From the NCBI GenBank assembly GCA_018110855.1, contig JAGBFZ010000140.1:1-13561 (forward strand): a stretch of DNA of 13,561 nt, written 5' to 3'. The notes beneath the pieces were generated by a model. That model was not told the origin of the DNA, ran no database searches, and saw only the letters and a program-made list of their open reading frames with translations. The DNA is from Oscillospiraceae bacterium (GTDB lineage Bacteria > Bacillota > Clostridia > Oscillospirales > Ruminococcaceae). This document shows positions 6,699 to 13,561 of this stretch, piece by piece. Every line of letters starts with the position of its first letter. The first letter of the stretch is position 1. A program made the translations under genes and the position numbers.

Positions 6699-7774
6699 CC
6701 TTTCTGTCCTGTGTCATTTTTCGTTTCCAGCGCGGGCGGGAACTCCTCGGCATCGCCTGATATCATCTCGCTTATCTTCTCCGTCATGTACTCGATATAA
6801 GGTATTACCTTTGCGTAATCGAGCCGCAGGGGTCCGATAAGTCCGAGTGAGCCTGCTGTCCGCCTGCCCTTTTTTATGGGGGAAACTATCATGCTGGAAT
6901 TGCCGATAACGAAGCCGCCGTCCTCTCCGAACAGCACCTTCAGCTCGCTGAAGCTGTCGTCAAGAAGCTTTGAGAACTCATTTTTCTGCTCAAAGAATCT
7001 GATAACGTCGCCTGCTTCGATATCGTTCCTTTTGAGAAGGTTTCTTTCGCCGCTGACGTGAACGTCGCTCTGCATAAAGCCCTTCGCAAGCTCTCTTATC
7101 CCCTTCATAAGGGGGGAAAGAGTAACTGTATATGCACCCATTGCCTCGGCGAGCCTTTCAAGTGTTTCGTCCGAAAGACTGTCAACGCTCATGCCGCTGA
7201 GGTTTCTGGTCATATATTCATTGAAAAACGCAAGCTGCTCATGGGTAAGATCAAGCTCGAGCCTGCATATCTTGTTCTGGATGCTGCCCGTTGAGGTTAT
7301 CATCAGAAGCACATACATATGCTTTCCTGTGGGAACAGCGTCTACCTTGGCTATTACCGAAAACTGAGGGGAGCAGTTTGATACAACTGCCGCACAGTCG
7401 GTTATCTCCGCCAGCGCTCTTGTGGCATTGTCAATAAGCGCATCCTCGGAGGAAAAATCACTGCCGAGGGCATTATCGAGCATTTCCTTTTCATCATCGG
7501 AAAGAGCTCTTTTTGGCATAAGCGTTTCGATATACAGCTTATATCCGCTGTATGTGGGGATCCTGCCTGCGGAGGTGTGAGGCTGCTCCAAGAAGCCCAG
7601 CTGCTCCAGCATTGCCATATCGTTTCTGATGGTGGCAGGGGAAACTCTGATGTCGGGAAGAGAAGCGATGGCTTTTGAGCCCACAGGCTCTCCTGTCCGG
7701 ATATATTCGTCAACAACTGCCGCAAGTATTCTCAGCTTTCTGTCGTCCAACAGGAGTATCACCCTTTCTCTCAT
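6695..7774 (-). CDS. hrcA: Heat-inducible transcription repressor HrcA
   Basis: HrcA binds CIRCE operators and represses class I heat-shock genes; GroEL is needed for its activity in B. subtilis. The 359 residues begin with the winged-helix region (RKLRILAAVVDEYIRTGEPV and then GSKAIASLPDIRVSPATIRN, about 12-60), continue with LEQLGFLEQPHTSAGRIPT, and end in the GAF-like dimer domain (SMIVSPIKKGRRTAGSLGLI near the end). The first ATG (7774) has no good ribosome site. Most family members start just before the equivalent of DDRKLRIL, so a downstream non-ATG start is possible. The gene is first in the operon, lies directly behind two CIRCE elements, and overlaps grpE by four bases. Confidence 0.93.
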   Translation of the reverse strand: MRERVILLLDDRKLRILAAVVDEYIRTGEPVGSKAIASLPDIRVSPATIRNDMAMLEQLGFLEQPHTSAGRIPTYSGYKLYIETLMPKRALSDDEKEMLDNALGSDFSSEDALIDNATRALAEITDCAAVVSNCSPQFSVIAKVDAVPTGKHMYVLLMITSTGSIQNKICRLELDLTHEQLAFFNEYMTRNLSGMSVDSLSDETLERLAEAMGAYTVTLSPLMKGIRELAKGFMQSDVHVSGERNLLKRNDIEAGDVIRFFEQKNEFSKLLDDSFSELKVLFGEDGGFVIGNSSMIVSPIKKGRRTAGSLGLIGPLRLDYAKVIPYIEYMTEKISEMISGDAEEFPPALETKNDTGQKG

Positions 7775-7778
7775 TGCT

Positions 7779-7787
7779 TTAGCACTT
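7779..7787 (-). promoter_or_regulatory. Lone CIRCE half-site beside the hrcA start
   Basis: TTAGCACTT on the + strand matches eight of nine bases of the CIRCE left arm, but no right arm is found nine bases away. It may be a decayed operator or chance. Confidence 0.3.
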
Positions 7788-7801
7788 TGTATATCATTCT
7801 G

Positions 7802-7828
7802 TTAGCACTCATTCTTCTTGAGTGCTAA
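7802..7828 (-). promoter_or_regulatory. CIRCE operator (perfect)
   Basis: This is the exact consensus TTAGCACTC-N9-GAGTGCTAA, with arms 7802-7810 and 7820-7828. It begins four bases downstream of the -10 box, so it covers the likely transcription start. HrcA bound here would block the hrcA-grpE-dnaK-dnaJ-manA promoter. In the RNA it would also form a hairpin near the 5' end. Confidence 0.97.
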
Positions 7829-7832
7829 TTAT

Positions 7833-7860
7833 ATTATACACCATTTTTCCGACTTGTCAA
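7833..7860 (-). promoter_or_regulatory. Sigma-A promoter of the hrcA operon
   Basis: On the - strand TTGACA (7855-7860) and TATAAT (7833-7838) are separated by 16 bases, both exact consensus. CIRCE operators lie on both sides. Confidence 0.9.
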
Positions 7861-7878
7861 GGGGTTTTGCAAAAAAAA

Positions 7879-7905
7879 TTAGCAATTTCACATTGTGAGT
7901 GCTAA
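7879..7905 (-). promoter_or_regulatory. Second, degenerate CIRCE operator
   Basis: TTAGCAATT-N9-GAGTGCTAA: the right arm (7897-7905) is perfect and the left arm (7879-7887) differs at two positions. It lies upstream of the -35 box, so it may let a second HrcA dimer bind across the promoter. Confidence 0.8.
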
Positions 7906-7957
7906 TCATAGCAGAAAATAACGCTGACAAGCGGTTTTACATTGTTTTCAGCTTATC

Positions 7958-7991
7958 AAAAAACCGCCCTCAGCCGAAGCGCTGAAGGCGG
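7958..7991 (-). terminator. Intrinsic terminator of the XRE regulator gene
   Basis: In the - direction an 11-bp stem (7991-7981 with 7974-7964), a six-base loop and then six U (7958-7963) follow the stop at 8042 by about 50 bases. It also shields the heat-shock promoter from read-through. Confidence 0.9.
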
Positions 7992-8041
7992 CAGTAATAA
8001 TATTTCCCGAAAAAACAAAATCATTCGTCATGCCGATGGGC

Positions 8042-8701
8042 TTATTTCTCGTCCTCTGAGCTTTTGGACGCACCGCTGACGCAGTCCTCGCAGACTTTGA
8101 TCTGATTGAGAAGAGAGGAGGCGTATTCGGGGTGATCTGCGGAAATGGAATTGGTGGTTATTGAAACGCCCTGCATTGCTCCGCATTTTGCCGAGACCTC
8201 CGCCTTAGCCTTTTCAAGCTCCATGGCGGCAAGGGTAAAGCCGTCTGCCGCAAGGGAGTCCACCGTAAAGAAACGGCGGTCATTCTTGGGGTTTGCGGAA
8301 TAGATCACTCTGAAAATACGGTAGACCGCAAGGCTCAGATAGCCTCTTACGCTTTTTTCAAGAGCGGCGTCCTCCAGAGCGTTCAGCATGGAGAAAATCA
8401 GCTTGTTTGAATCTATAAGCATCTTCTGAGGGGGCGAGAGCCTGTCTTCGCCGCCTGAAACGGGCGGGACGGCGGTATCAGCCTTGCCCATAGGCTCGGC
8501 ACAGCGCCCTAAAAGATAATCGCAGGATACGTTATAATAATCGGCAGTCTTTACAAGGAAATCCAGACCGCACTCTCTTATTCCCTTTTCGTAGTGGGAC
8601 AAAAGTGCCTGAGAAACGCCCAGATCGGCGGCAGCCTGCTTCTGGCTTATATTGCGTTCTTTGCGAAGCAGGGTAATTATACGGGGGAAATCCGTATTCA
8701 C
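8042..8701 (-). CDS. XRE-family helix-turn-helix transcriptional regulator
   Basis: The 219-residue protein has an N-terminal Cro/C1-type HTH (about 6-62; IITLLRKERNISQKQAAADL then GVSQALLSHYEKGIRE). It is followed by a short YYNVSCDYLLGR segment typical of small XRE regulators. Residues 90-200 are mostly helical with no domain I recognise, and the tail is acidic and hydrophilic (SGASKSSEDEK). There is no signal peptide or membrane segment, so it should act in the cytoplasm as a DNA-binding dimer. The start is GTG at 8701, with GGAGGT at 8708-8713 six bases upstream. It is divergent from the MATE transporter gene, and two TACA-N3-TGTA palindromes lie over its own promoter, which suggests autoregulation. 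The ligand and targets are unknown. Confidence 0.85.
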   Translation of the reverse strand: MNTDFPRIITLLRKERNISQKQAAADLGVSQALLSHYEKGIRECGLDFLVKTADYYNVSCDYLLGRCAEPMGKADTAVPPVSGGEDRLSPPQKMLIDSNKLIFSMLNALEDAALEKSVRGYLSLAVYRIFRVIYSANPKNDRRFFTVDSLAADGFTLAAMELEKAKAEVSAKCGAMQGVSITTNSISADHPEYASSLLNQIKVCEDCVSGASKSSEDEK

Positions 8702-8741
8702 AAAAGCACCTCCGACCGAAAAGTATAAGAAAAAACAACTC

Positions 8742-8752
8742 TACATAATGTA
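8742..8752. promoter_or_regulatory. Candidate XRE operator 1
   Basis: TACATAATGTA is an odd-length palindrome (arms TACAT/ATGTA) just downstream of the regulator's -10 box, about where its transcript starts. It shares the TACA-N3-TGTA form with 8770-8780; the centres are 28 bases apart. Confidence 0.45.
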
Positions 8753-8753
8753 A

Positions 8754-8782
8754 ATTATATATCATAACGTACAATTTGTAAA
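8754..8782 (-). promoter_or_regulatory. Promoter of the XRE regulator gene
   Basis: On the - strand TTTACA (8777-8782), 17 bases, then TATAAT (8754-8759). This leaves a leader of roughly 45 bases before the GTG start. Confidence 0.75.
8770..8780. promoter_or_regulatory. Candidate XRE operator 2
   Basis: TACAATTTGTA is a palindrome with arms TACAA/TTGTA that overlaps the -35 box of the regulator's promoter. Occupancy would block polymerase. Confidence 0.45.
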
Positions 8783-8966
8783 GAGCTATTTCGGCAAAAC
8801 GTCACTGAAAACTGTAACTTTTTTGTGAACAAGTCAATGTTCGTTATTATTATATCCTCTTTTTATGGAAAATATCTAAAGATATTTCCATGCTTACAGA
8901 AAAAATGCGTGTACCGCAGCCGGATCAAATGCATATTATGATATGCAGAAAAGCATAAGTCAATTC
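8783..8966. other. Non-coding part of the XRE-MATE divergent gap
   Basis: No gene is seen. It holds three inverted repeats: GAACA-N6-TGTTC (8827-8842), a longer one with arms of 11-12 bases and a 4-base centre (8865-8891, one unpaired A), and GCATAT-TATG-ATATGC (8931-8946) about 20 bases upstream of the MATE -35 box. None is followed by a T-run, so they look more like protein sites than terminators. Confidence 0.5.
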
Positions 8967-8995
8967 TTGACAATGCCGTGAATAAGTGATATTAT
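8967..8995 (+). promoter_or_regulatory. Promoter of the MATE transporter gene
   Basis: TTGACA (8967-8972), 17 bases, then TATTAT (8990-8995). This is a strong sigma-A match about 50 bases upstream of the start codon. Confidence 0.8.
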
Positions 8996-9043
8996 ACATA
9001 TTATAAATTATCTTACAGTACATATTTTTTGGAGACAAGGGCA

Positions 9044-10411
9044 ATGGAAAATACAAAAAAATATGAAATGGATATGTGCAGCGGTCCGATACTCAAAAAA
9101 ATGCTGATGTTTACTCTGCCGCTTATGTTTTCAAGCATACTCCAGCTGCTTTTCAATGCGGCGGATATCGTGGTGGTGGGACGTTTTGCGGGGGATAATT
9201 CCCTTGCAGCAGTCGGCTCCAACACTCCGCTGATAAATCTTCTAACAAATCTTTTTATGGGACTTTCTGTGGGAGCAAACGTGGCAGCGGCGAGATTTTA
9301 CGGAGCAAAGCGGGACGAGGCTCTGAGCCGAACAGTTCACACCTCGATCGCTCTCAGCCTGATAAGCGGCGCACTGCTTACTGTTATCGGTGTTTTCGGG
9401 GCAAGGGAAATGCTGGTGCTCATGTGCACTCCCGAGGAGATAATCGACCTTGCGGCTTCGTATCTCAGGATATATTTCGGGGGAATAACCGCAGTAATGG
9501 TATTTAACTTCGGCAGCGCACTGCTTCGTGCCATAGGCGACACAAAGCGTCCTCTTTACTACCTGATGGCGGCGGGAGTTGTGAATGTGCTGCTCAATCT
9601 CCTTTTTGTTGTGGTATTTAAAATGGACGCAGCGGGAGTTGCGCTGGCAACCATGTTATCAGAATGCCTTTCCGCATTTTTAGTTGTCCGCTGTCTTATG
9701 AAGGAGCAGGGAGCCATAAGACTGTGTCTGAAAAAGATACGCATACATAAGCAGGAGCTGGGTGATATAATACGGATAGGTCTGCCTGCGGGCTTTCAGG
9801 GAATAGTGTTTGCCCTTTCAAATGTGGTGATACAGTCCTCGGTGAATATTTTCGGAAATATAATGGTTGCGGGAAATTCCGCCGCTGCCAATATCGAGGG
9901 CTTTGTTTATATGGCGATGAACGCCTTTTATCAGGCGACCATATCCTTTATGAGCCAGAATTTCGGTGCAGGCGAATATAAAAGGCTTAACAAGATACTT
10001 ATCCGGGGAGAGATATGCGTGACTGTGGTGGGCGTATGTCTCGGGAATCTGGCTCTTTTCTTCGGAGAGCCGCTGCTGAGCATATATACCGACAGCCCCG
10101 ATGTAATTGCCGCGGGAATGATACGCCTCGGCTATATCTCCCGAACCTATGCCCTTTGCGGCATAATGGACGTTCTTGTAGGCGGACTCAGGGGAATAGG
10201 CTATTCGGTGCCGCCCATGATAGTTTCCATTGTGGGAGTCTGCGGACTGCGGCTTCTGTGGCTTGCCACCGTTTTTCAGATACCCGAATATCACGTTGTG
10301 GAAACGGTTTTTTTGTCCTACCCTATTTCATGGATAATTACGATCATCGTGCATATCCTGTGCTACGCTTATGCAAGGAGACAGGTGCGGCTGAGGTTTG
10401 AAACGAAATAG
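9044..10411 (+). CDS. MATE-family efflux transporter
   Basis: The 455-residue protein is nearly all hydrophobic segments, consistent with the 12 transmembrane helices of the multidrug and toxin extrusion family. The opening (MDMCSGPILKKMLMFTLPLM, then FNAADIVVVGRFAGDNSLAAVGS) and the segment NLFMGLSVGANVAAARFYGA are typical of the Clostridial MATE branch, whose members use sodium or proton gradients to export drugs or metabolites. The substrate cannot be told from sequence. The start is the ATG at 9044, with GGAG at 9031-9034; an in-frame TTG at 9029 would overlap that site. It has its own strong promoter and terminator, and it faces an XRE regulator that may control it. Confidence 0.92.
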   Translation: MENTKKYEMDMCSGPILKKMLMFTLPLMFSSILQLLFNAADIVVVGRFAGDNSLAAVGSNTPLINLLTNLFMGLSVGANVAAARFYGAKRDEALSRTVHTSIALSLISGALLTVIGVFGAREMLVLMCTPEEIIDLAASYLRIYFGGITAVMVFNFGSALLRAIGDTKRPLYYLMAAGVVNVLLNLLFVVVFKMDAAGVALATMLSECLSAFLVVRCLMKEQGAIRLCLKKIRIHKQELGDIIRIGLPAGFQGIVFALSNVVIQSSVNIFGNIMVAGNSAAANIEGFVYMAMNAFYQATISFMSQNFGAGEYKRLNKILIRGEICVTVVGVCLGNLALFFGEPLLSIYTDSPDVIAAGMIRLGYISRTYALCGIMDVLVGGLRGIGYSVPPMIVSIVGVCGLRLLWLATVFQIPEYHVVETVFLSYPISWIITIIVHILCYAYARRQVRLRFETK

Positions 10412-10414
10412 ATA

Positions 10415-10456
10415 AAGCGTTATATCCTCCTGAATCGGGGGTATAACGCTTTTGTT
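10415..10456. terminator. Terminator between the convergent MATE and galE genes
   Basis: A stem of about 15 bp with one bulge (10415-10430 with 10437-10451) and a six-base loop is followed on the + strand by TTTGTTTT. The MATE stop lies a few bases before it. The same stem could end galE (stop at 10463) in the - direction, but the U-run there is short. Confidence 0.8.
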
Positions 10457-10462
10457 TTCCTA

Positions 10463-11470
10463 TTATAATCCGTTGGGATTATTCTTGATAAATCTCCAGC
10501 TGTCCTCGCACATTTCGTCAATGCCCCGTTCAGCCTTCCAGCCAAGCTCGTTCAGAGCCTTTGAGGGGTCTGCATAGCACTCGGCAATATCACCCGCTCT
10601 GCGCTCCTTGATCTCATAGGGGATATCCACTCCGCTTGCCTTTATGAACGCATTCACTACGTCAAGTACGGAATAGCCCTTGCCTGTGCCTAAGTTCCAT
10701 ATTCCCACGCCTGTCATGCTTCTTACCTTGTTTATAGCCTTCACATGACCTAAAGCAAGGTCAACAACATGGATATAATCTCTTACGCCCGTGCCGTCAT
10801 GGGTGGGACAATCGTTTCCGAAAACGCCCAGACAGGGGAGCTTGCCCACAGCCACCTGCTGAATGTAGGGCATAAGATTGTTGGGTATGCCATTGGGATT
10901 TTCACCAAGTCTGCCGCTTTTGTGAGCGCCGATGGGATTGAAATATCTGAGCAGAGCAACGCTCCATTCGCTGTCAGACTTGCAGATATCCTGCAGAATG
11001 CCCTCTATCATGAGCTTTGTGGAGCCGTAGGGATTGGTGGTGGAAAGGGGAAAATCCTCTCTGATGGGAACGGACTTTGGTGAGCCGTAAACAGTTGCAG
11101 AGGAGCTGAAAACGATGCGCTTGCAGCCGTGATTTCTCATTACATCGCAGAGGATAAGTGTTCCTGTGATGTTGTTGTGGTAGTATTCGATGGGCTTTCT
11201 CACCGATTCGCCTACCGCTTTAAGTCCTGCAAAATGGATAACCGAATCAATGTCATTCTCCTCAAATACCTTTTCCACAGCCTCTCTGTCAAGAAGATCA
11301 GCCTCGTATGATCTGAAATCCTTTCCCGTAAGCTCCTTGACAAGCTCAAGCGCTCTGGGCTTTGAGTTTGAGAAATTGTCGAGAACCACTATTTCCTCAC
11401 CCGCATTTAAAAGCTCAACGCAGGTGTGGGAACCGATATAGCCTGCTCCGCCTGTTACAAGTATTGCCAT
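10463..11470 (-). CDS. galE: UDP-glucose 4-epimerase
   Basis: GalE uses bound NAD to interconvert UDP-glucose and UDP-galactose in the Leloir pathway and for surface glycan precursors. The 335 residues show the Rossmann motif GGAGYIG at 7-13, the catalytic Ser in FSSSATVYG (S124), and Tyr148-x3-Lys152 in [31 protein letters not shown] and the final [20 protein letters not shown] are all typical of the short-chain epimerase family. The start at 11470 gives the universal [15 protein letters not shown] opening, with AAGGA about 11 bases upstream; an ATG four codons earlier (11482) sits directly after that ribosome site and is less likely. It is a single-gene transcript, not in a gal operon here. 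Confidence 0.96.
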   Translation of the reverse strand: MAILVTGGAGYIGSHTCVELLNAGEEIVVLDNFSNSKPRALELVKELTGKDFRSYEADLLDREAVEKVFEENDIDSVIHFAGLKAVGESVRKPIEYYHNNITGTLILCDVMRNHGCKRIVFSSSATVYGSPKSVPIREDFPLSTTNPYGSTKLMIEGILQDICKSDSEWSVALLRYFNPIGAHKSGRLGENPNGIPNNLMPYIQQVAVGKLPCLGVFGNDCPTHDGTGVRDYIHVVDLALGHVKAINKVRSMTGVGIWNLGTGKGYSVLDVVNAFIKASGVDIPYEIKERRAGDIAECYADPSKALNELGWKAERGIDEMCEDSWRFIKNNPNGL

Positions 11471-11509
11471 TTTTATAAACATCCTTTCCTGAGATTTTTG
11501 TTTGATTTA

Positions 11510-11538
11510 ATTATACATTATGCCGCAGGGGATTTCAA
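11510..11538 (-). promoter_or_regulatory. Promoter of galE
   Basis: On the - strand TTGAAA (11533-11538), 17 bases, then TATAAT (11510-11515), about 40 bases upstream of the galE start. The bases 11539-11630 up to the metK promoter are AT-rich and I see no feature in them. Confidence 0.75.
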
Positions 11539-11630
11539 TAGATTTTTTCTTCTTTTATATGCACTTTTGGGGCAACAGCACACCAGCTTTCTTTTTGAAA
11601 AAATTCTCATAGGAAAATTATTTATCTCTA

Positions 11631-11659
11631 TTGACATAACCCGACATATATGCTATAAT
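11631..11659 (+). promoter_or_regulatory. Consensus promoter of metK
   Basis: TTGACA (11631-11636), exactly 17 bases, then TATAAT (11654-11659), with TGC before the -10 box (extended -10). This fits a gene controlled after initiation by a riboswitch. Confidence 0.92.
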
Positions 11660-11671
11660 ACTAAATGATAA

Positions 11672-11784
11672 AAACCTTATCAAGAGCGGCTGAGGTACTG
11701 GACCTGTGAAGCCCGGCAACCTGATCTGTGTTATGCGGCAGATGAAAGGTGCTAATTCCTGCGGAAGTTTTCCGAGAGATGAGG
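11672..11784 (+). promoter_or_regulatory. SAM-I (S-box) riboswitch aptamer
   Basis: The P1 stem pairs CCTTATC (11675-11681) with GATGAGG (11778-11784). The conserved S-box segments follow in order: CAAGAGCGGCTGAGG with the kink-turn, then TGAAGCCCGGCAACC (11706-11720), then AAGGTGCTAATTCC (11746-11759), then GAGAGATGAGG. S-boxes bind S-adenosylmethionine and, when occupied, favour the downstream terminator. Here that gives feedback on the enzyme that makes SAM. Confidence 0.96.
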
Positions 11785-11787
11785 AAA

Positions 11788-11838
11788 TTACAAAAGCTGA
11801 CTTTTTGTAAGGCACTCGTTTTTTCGGGTGCCTTTTTT
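11788..11838 (+). terminator. Riboswitch expression platform: intrinsic terminator with a competing stem
   Basis: The terminator is GGCACTCG (11811-11818), loop TTTTTT, CGGGTGCC (11825-11832) and then six T. Just before it, TTACAAAA (11788-11795) can pair with TTTTGTAA (11803-11810), ending exactly where the terminator stem starts. CGAG at 11774-11777 could also pair with CTCG at 11815-11818 when P1 is open, giving an antiterminator. The exact alternative pairing is inferred. Confidence 0.85.
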
Positions 11839-11861
11839 AATTAAGAAAATGGAGGTTTAAA

Positions 11862-13040
11862 ATGTCAAAATATCTTTTTACATCTGAATCCGTTACCGAG
11901 GGACATCCCGACAAGATCTGCGACCAGATCTCCGACGCTGTTCTGGACGAGATACTTAAAAACGATCCTGCGGGCAGAGTTGCCTGCGAGACCTGCACCA
12001 CAACAGGCCTTGTAATGTGCATGGGCGAAATTTCCACCACCTGCTATGTGGATATCCCCAAGATCGTGAGACAGGTGGTTATCGACATCGGCTATGACCG
12101 TGCAAAATACGGCTTTGACGGCCATACCTGCTCTGTTGTTACATCAATTGACGAGCAGTCTCCCGATATCGCCATGGGCGTTAACGAGGCTCTTGAGTAC
12201 AGAGATGGCTCCGTAAAGGACGATTTCGACACAGGCGCAGGCGATCAGGGTATGATGTTCGGCTTTGCCTGCACCGAAACACCCGAGCTTATGCCCATGC
12301 CTATCTCTCTTGCTCATAAGCTCGCAAAGAAGCTCACCGAGGTAAGAAAGATAGGCGTTCTGCCCTATCTCCGTCCCGACGGAAAGACTCAGGTAACTGT
12401 TGAATACGAGGACAACAAGCCTGTAAGAGTTGATACAGTTGTTGTATCCTCACAGCACGCTCCCGAGGTTTCTCTTGACAAGATAAGAGAGGATATCATT
12501 GAAAAGGTCATCAAGCCCGTTATCCCCGCAGAGCTGCTGGTTGACACAAAATATTTCGTAAATCCCACAGGAAGATTCGTTATCGGCGGACCTCAGGGAG
12601 ACAGTGGTCTTACGGGAAGAAAGATAATCGTTGACACCTATGGCGGATATTCCCGTCACGGCGGCGGAGCATTCTCAGGCAAGGACCCCACAAAGGTTGA
12701 CCGCAGCGCAGCCTATGCCGCAAGATATGTGGCTAAGAACATCGTTGCAGCAGGTCTTGCCGAAAGATGCGAGGTGGAGCTTGCATATGCCATCGGCGTT
12801 GCAAAGCCTGTTTCCATTATGGTAGATTCCTTCGGCACAGGAAAGGTATCCGATGAAAAGCTCAGCGAGGCTGTGGGCAAGGTGTTCGATCTCCGTCCCG
12901 CTGCCATCATCAATACCCTTGAGCTGAGAAAGCCCCAGTACCGTCAGCTTGCGGCTTACGGTCACATGGGACGTGAGGATCTGGGTGTTGCATGGGAGAG
13001 AACCGACAGGACAGAGGCTCTGCTTGAGGCTGTTAAGTAA
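11862..13040 (+). CDS. metK: S-adenosylmethionine synthetase
   Basis: MetK joins ATP and methionine to make S-adenosylmethionine, phosphate and pyrophosphate in the cytoplasm. The 392 residues show [20 protein letters not shown] with the catalytic His15 region, the signature GAGDQG at 125-130, and the P-loop-like [16 protein letters not shown] at 267-282; the length is normal. The start is the ATG at 11862, with GGAGGT at 11851-11856. It is a single-gene unit behind a SAM-I riboswitch and ends at its own terminator. The codons are strongly biased, as expected of a highly expressed gene. Confidence 0.98.
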   Translation: MSKYLFTSESVTEGHPDKICDQISDAVLDEILKNDPAGRVACETCTTTGLVMCMGEISTTCYVDIPKIVRQVVIDIGYDRAKYGFDGHTCSVVTSIDEQSPDIAMGVNEALEYRDGSVKDDFDTGAGDQGMMFGFACTETPELMPMPISLAHKLAKKLTEVRKIGVLPYLRPDGKTQVTVEYEDNKPVRVDTVVVSSQHAPEVSLDKIREDIIEKVIKPVIPAELLVDTKYFVNPTGRFVIGGPQGDSGLTGRKIIVDTYGGYSRHGGGAFSGKDPTKVDRSAAYAARYVAKNIVAAGLAERCEVELAYAIGVAKPVSIMVDSFGTGKVSDEKLSEAVGKVFDLRPAAIINTLELRKPQYRQLAAYGHMGREDLGVAWERTDRTEALLEAVK

Positions 13041-13050
13041 TAATTTTTCT

Positions 13051-13083
13051 GCCGCTTTTGACATTGTTGAAAGCGGCATTTTT
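13051..13083 (+). terminator. Terminator of metK
   Basis: A perfect 8-bp stem GCCGCTTT/AAAGCGGC (13051-13058 and 13070-13077) is followed by ATTTTTAT. It starts ten bases after the stop. Confidence 0.85.
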
Positions 13084-13090
13084 ATGCTCC

Positions 13091-13133
13091 AAAATAAAAA
13101 TGCCTGTCAGGAAACTGTAATTTCCCGACAGGC
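13091..13133 (-). terminator. Terminator of glyS
   Basis: A 13-position stem with one A-C mismatch (13102-13114 with 13121-13133) closes a six-base loop. In the - direction it is followed by a U-rich run (complement of 13091-13100). The glyS stop is at 13148. Confidence 0.85.
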
Positions 13134-13147
13134 TGTAATTTTATATA

Positions 13148-13561
13148 TTAATACTCCAGTTTCTTGTCGATATAATCGATAAGCTCATCGATCTTGACTC
13201 TCTCCTGAGCCATGGTGTCTCTGTCACGAACGGTAACGCAGCCGTCCTCGAGAGTATCGAAATCGTAGGTGATGCAGAAAGGTGTGCCTATCTCGTCCTG
13301 ACGGCGGTAGCGCTTGCCTATCTGACCTGCCTCGTCATACTCAACGTTCCACTTCTTAGCGAGCTTGGTGTAAAGCTCGATAGCAGGCTCCTTGAGCTTC
13401 TTTGTAAGAGGAAGGATAGCTGCCTTAACGGGTGCAAGAGCGGGGTGGAGGTGCATAACTGTTCTAACGTCCGACTTGTCGCCCTCGCCTATTTCCTCCT
13501 CGTCATAAGCCTCGCAGACAATTGTGAGGAAAAGTCTCTCAACTCCGAGAGAAGGCTCGAT
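13148..13561 (-). CDS. glyS: Glycyl-tRNA synthetase, single-chain type, C-terminal part only
   Basis: This class II synthetase charges tRNA-Gly. The gene starts beyond the window; the 137 visible residues begin [20 protein letters not shown], which holds class II motif 3 with its Arg. They continue [15 protein letters not shown], the start of the anticodon-binding domain, and [19 protein letters not shown] and [14 protein letters not shown] near the end. This is the homodimeric GlyRS of many Gram-positive bacteria, archaea and eukaryotes, not the two-chain GlyQ/GlyS type; some annotations call it glyQS. It converges on metK, with back-to-back terminators between them. Confidence 0.96.
   Translation of the reverse strand: MEPSLGVERLFLTIVCEAYDEEEIGEGDKSDVRTVMHLHPALAPVKAAILPLTKKLKEPAIELYTKLAKKWNVEYDEAGQIGKRYRRQDEIGTPFCITYDFDTLEDGCVTVRDRDTMAQERVKIDELIDYIDKKLEY

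Noticed and set aside
5240..6800. Open frames on + strand opposite dnaK 5' half and grpE
   Set aside because: Antisense shadows; their translated sequences are Leu/Val/Cys-rich with no family likeness, and the opposite strand is fully explained.
11539..11630. Possible small gene or leader between galE and the metK promoter
   Set aside because: AT-rich with no ribosome site followed by a credible frame; open frames here run through the metK promoter or galE leader.
1..13561. tRNA, rRNA, CRISPR array, prophage, toxin-antitoxin or defence genes
   Set aside because: No cloverleaf, rRNA segment, regularly spaced repeat or recognisable defence or phage protein was seen on either strand.

Overview
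The window looks like a chromosomal stretch from a mid-GC member of the Clostridia, most like a Ruminococcus-type Oscillospiraceae. This is an inference from several signs: a Gram-positive type DnaK, an HrcA/CIRCE heat-shock operon, an S-box (SAM-I) riboswitch, sigma-A promoters close to TTGACA-N17-TATAAT, GGAGG ribosome sites, and a single-chain glycyl-tRNA synthetase. The species cannot be named from sequence alone.

Left edge (1-2061): an AT-richer segment that looks accessory. It holds the 3' end of a GmhB-like HAD phosphatase on the + strand. Next, on the - strand, comes a two-gene cassette of an ECF sigma factor and a one-pass membrane protein resembling the DUF4179 anti-sigma family, joined by a TGATG stop/start. 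The cassette lies between two nearly identical hairpin terminators (43 identical bases), one behind each of two unrelated - strand transcription units.

Centre (2067-7911, - strand): a heat-shock operon in the order hrcA-grpE-dnaK-dnaJ-manA. It is driven by one sigma-A promoter with a perfect CIRCE operator just downstream of the -10 box, a degenerate CIRCE upstream of the -35 box, and a lone CIRCE half-site next to the hrcA start. manA (mannose-6-phosphate isomerase) starts 15 bases after dnaJ with no terminator between them, an unusual fifth gene. dnaK carries a 1-base deletion at about 5169-5171 that splits it into two frames; this is either a real mutation or an assembly error. A 14-bp hairpin with a GCAA loop separates dnaK from dnaJ, and dnaJ appears to start with TTG.

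Right-centre (7958-11490): an XRE-type regulator (-, with its own terminator) faces a MATE-family transporter (+) across a 340-base regulatory gap. The gap holds two good promoters and two matching TACA-N3-TGTA palindromes over the regulator's own promoter. galE (UDP-glucose 4-epimerase, -) converges on the MATE gene and shares a hairpin with it.

Right edge (11631-13561): metK (S-adenosylmethionine synthetase, +) sits behind a consensus promoter, a SAM-I riboswitch and an intrinsic terminator, so its product represses its own synthesis. The window ends inside glyS (glycyl-tRNA synthetase, -).

Most of the window is housekeeping. I found no clear new multi-gene system. The points most worth checking are the dnaK frameshift, the repeated terminator around the sigma cassette, the dnaK-dnaJ hairpin with its TTG start, manA in the heat-shock operon, and the putative operators of the XRE regulator.
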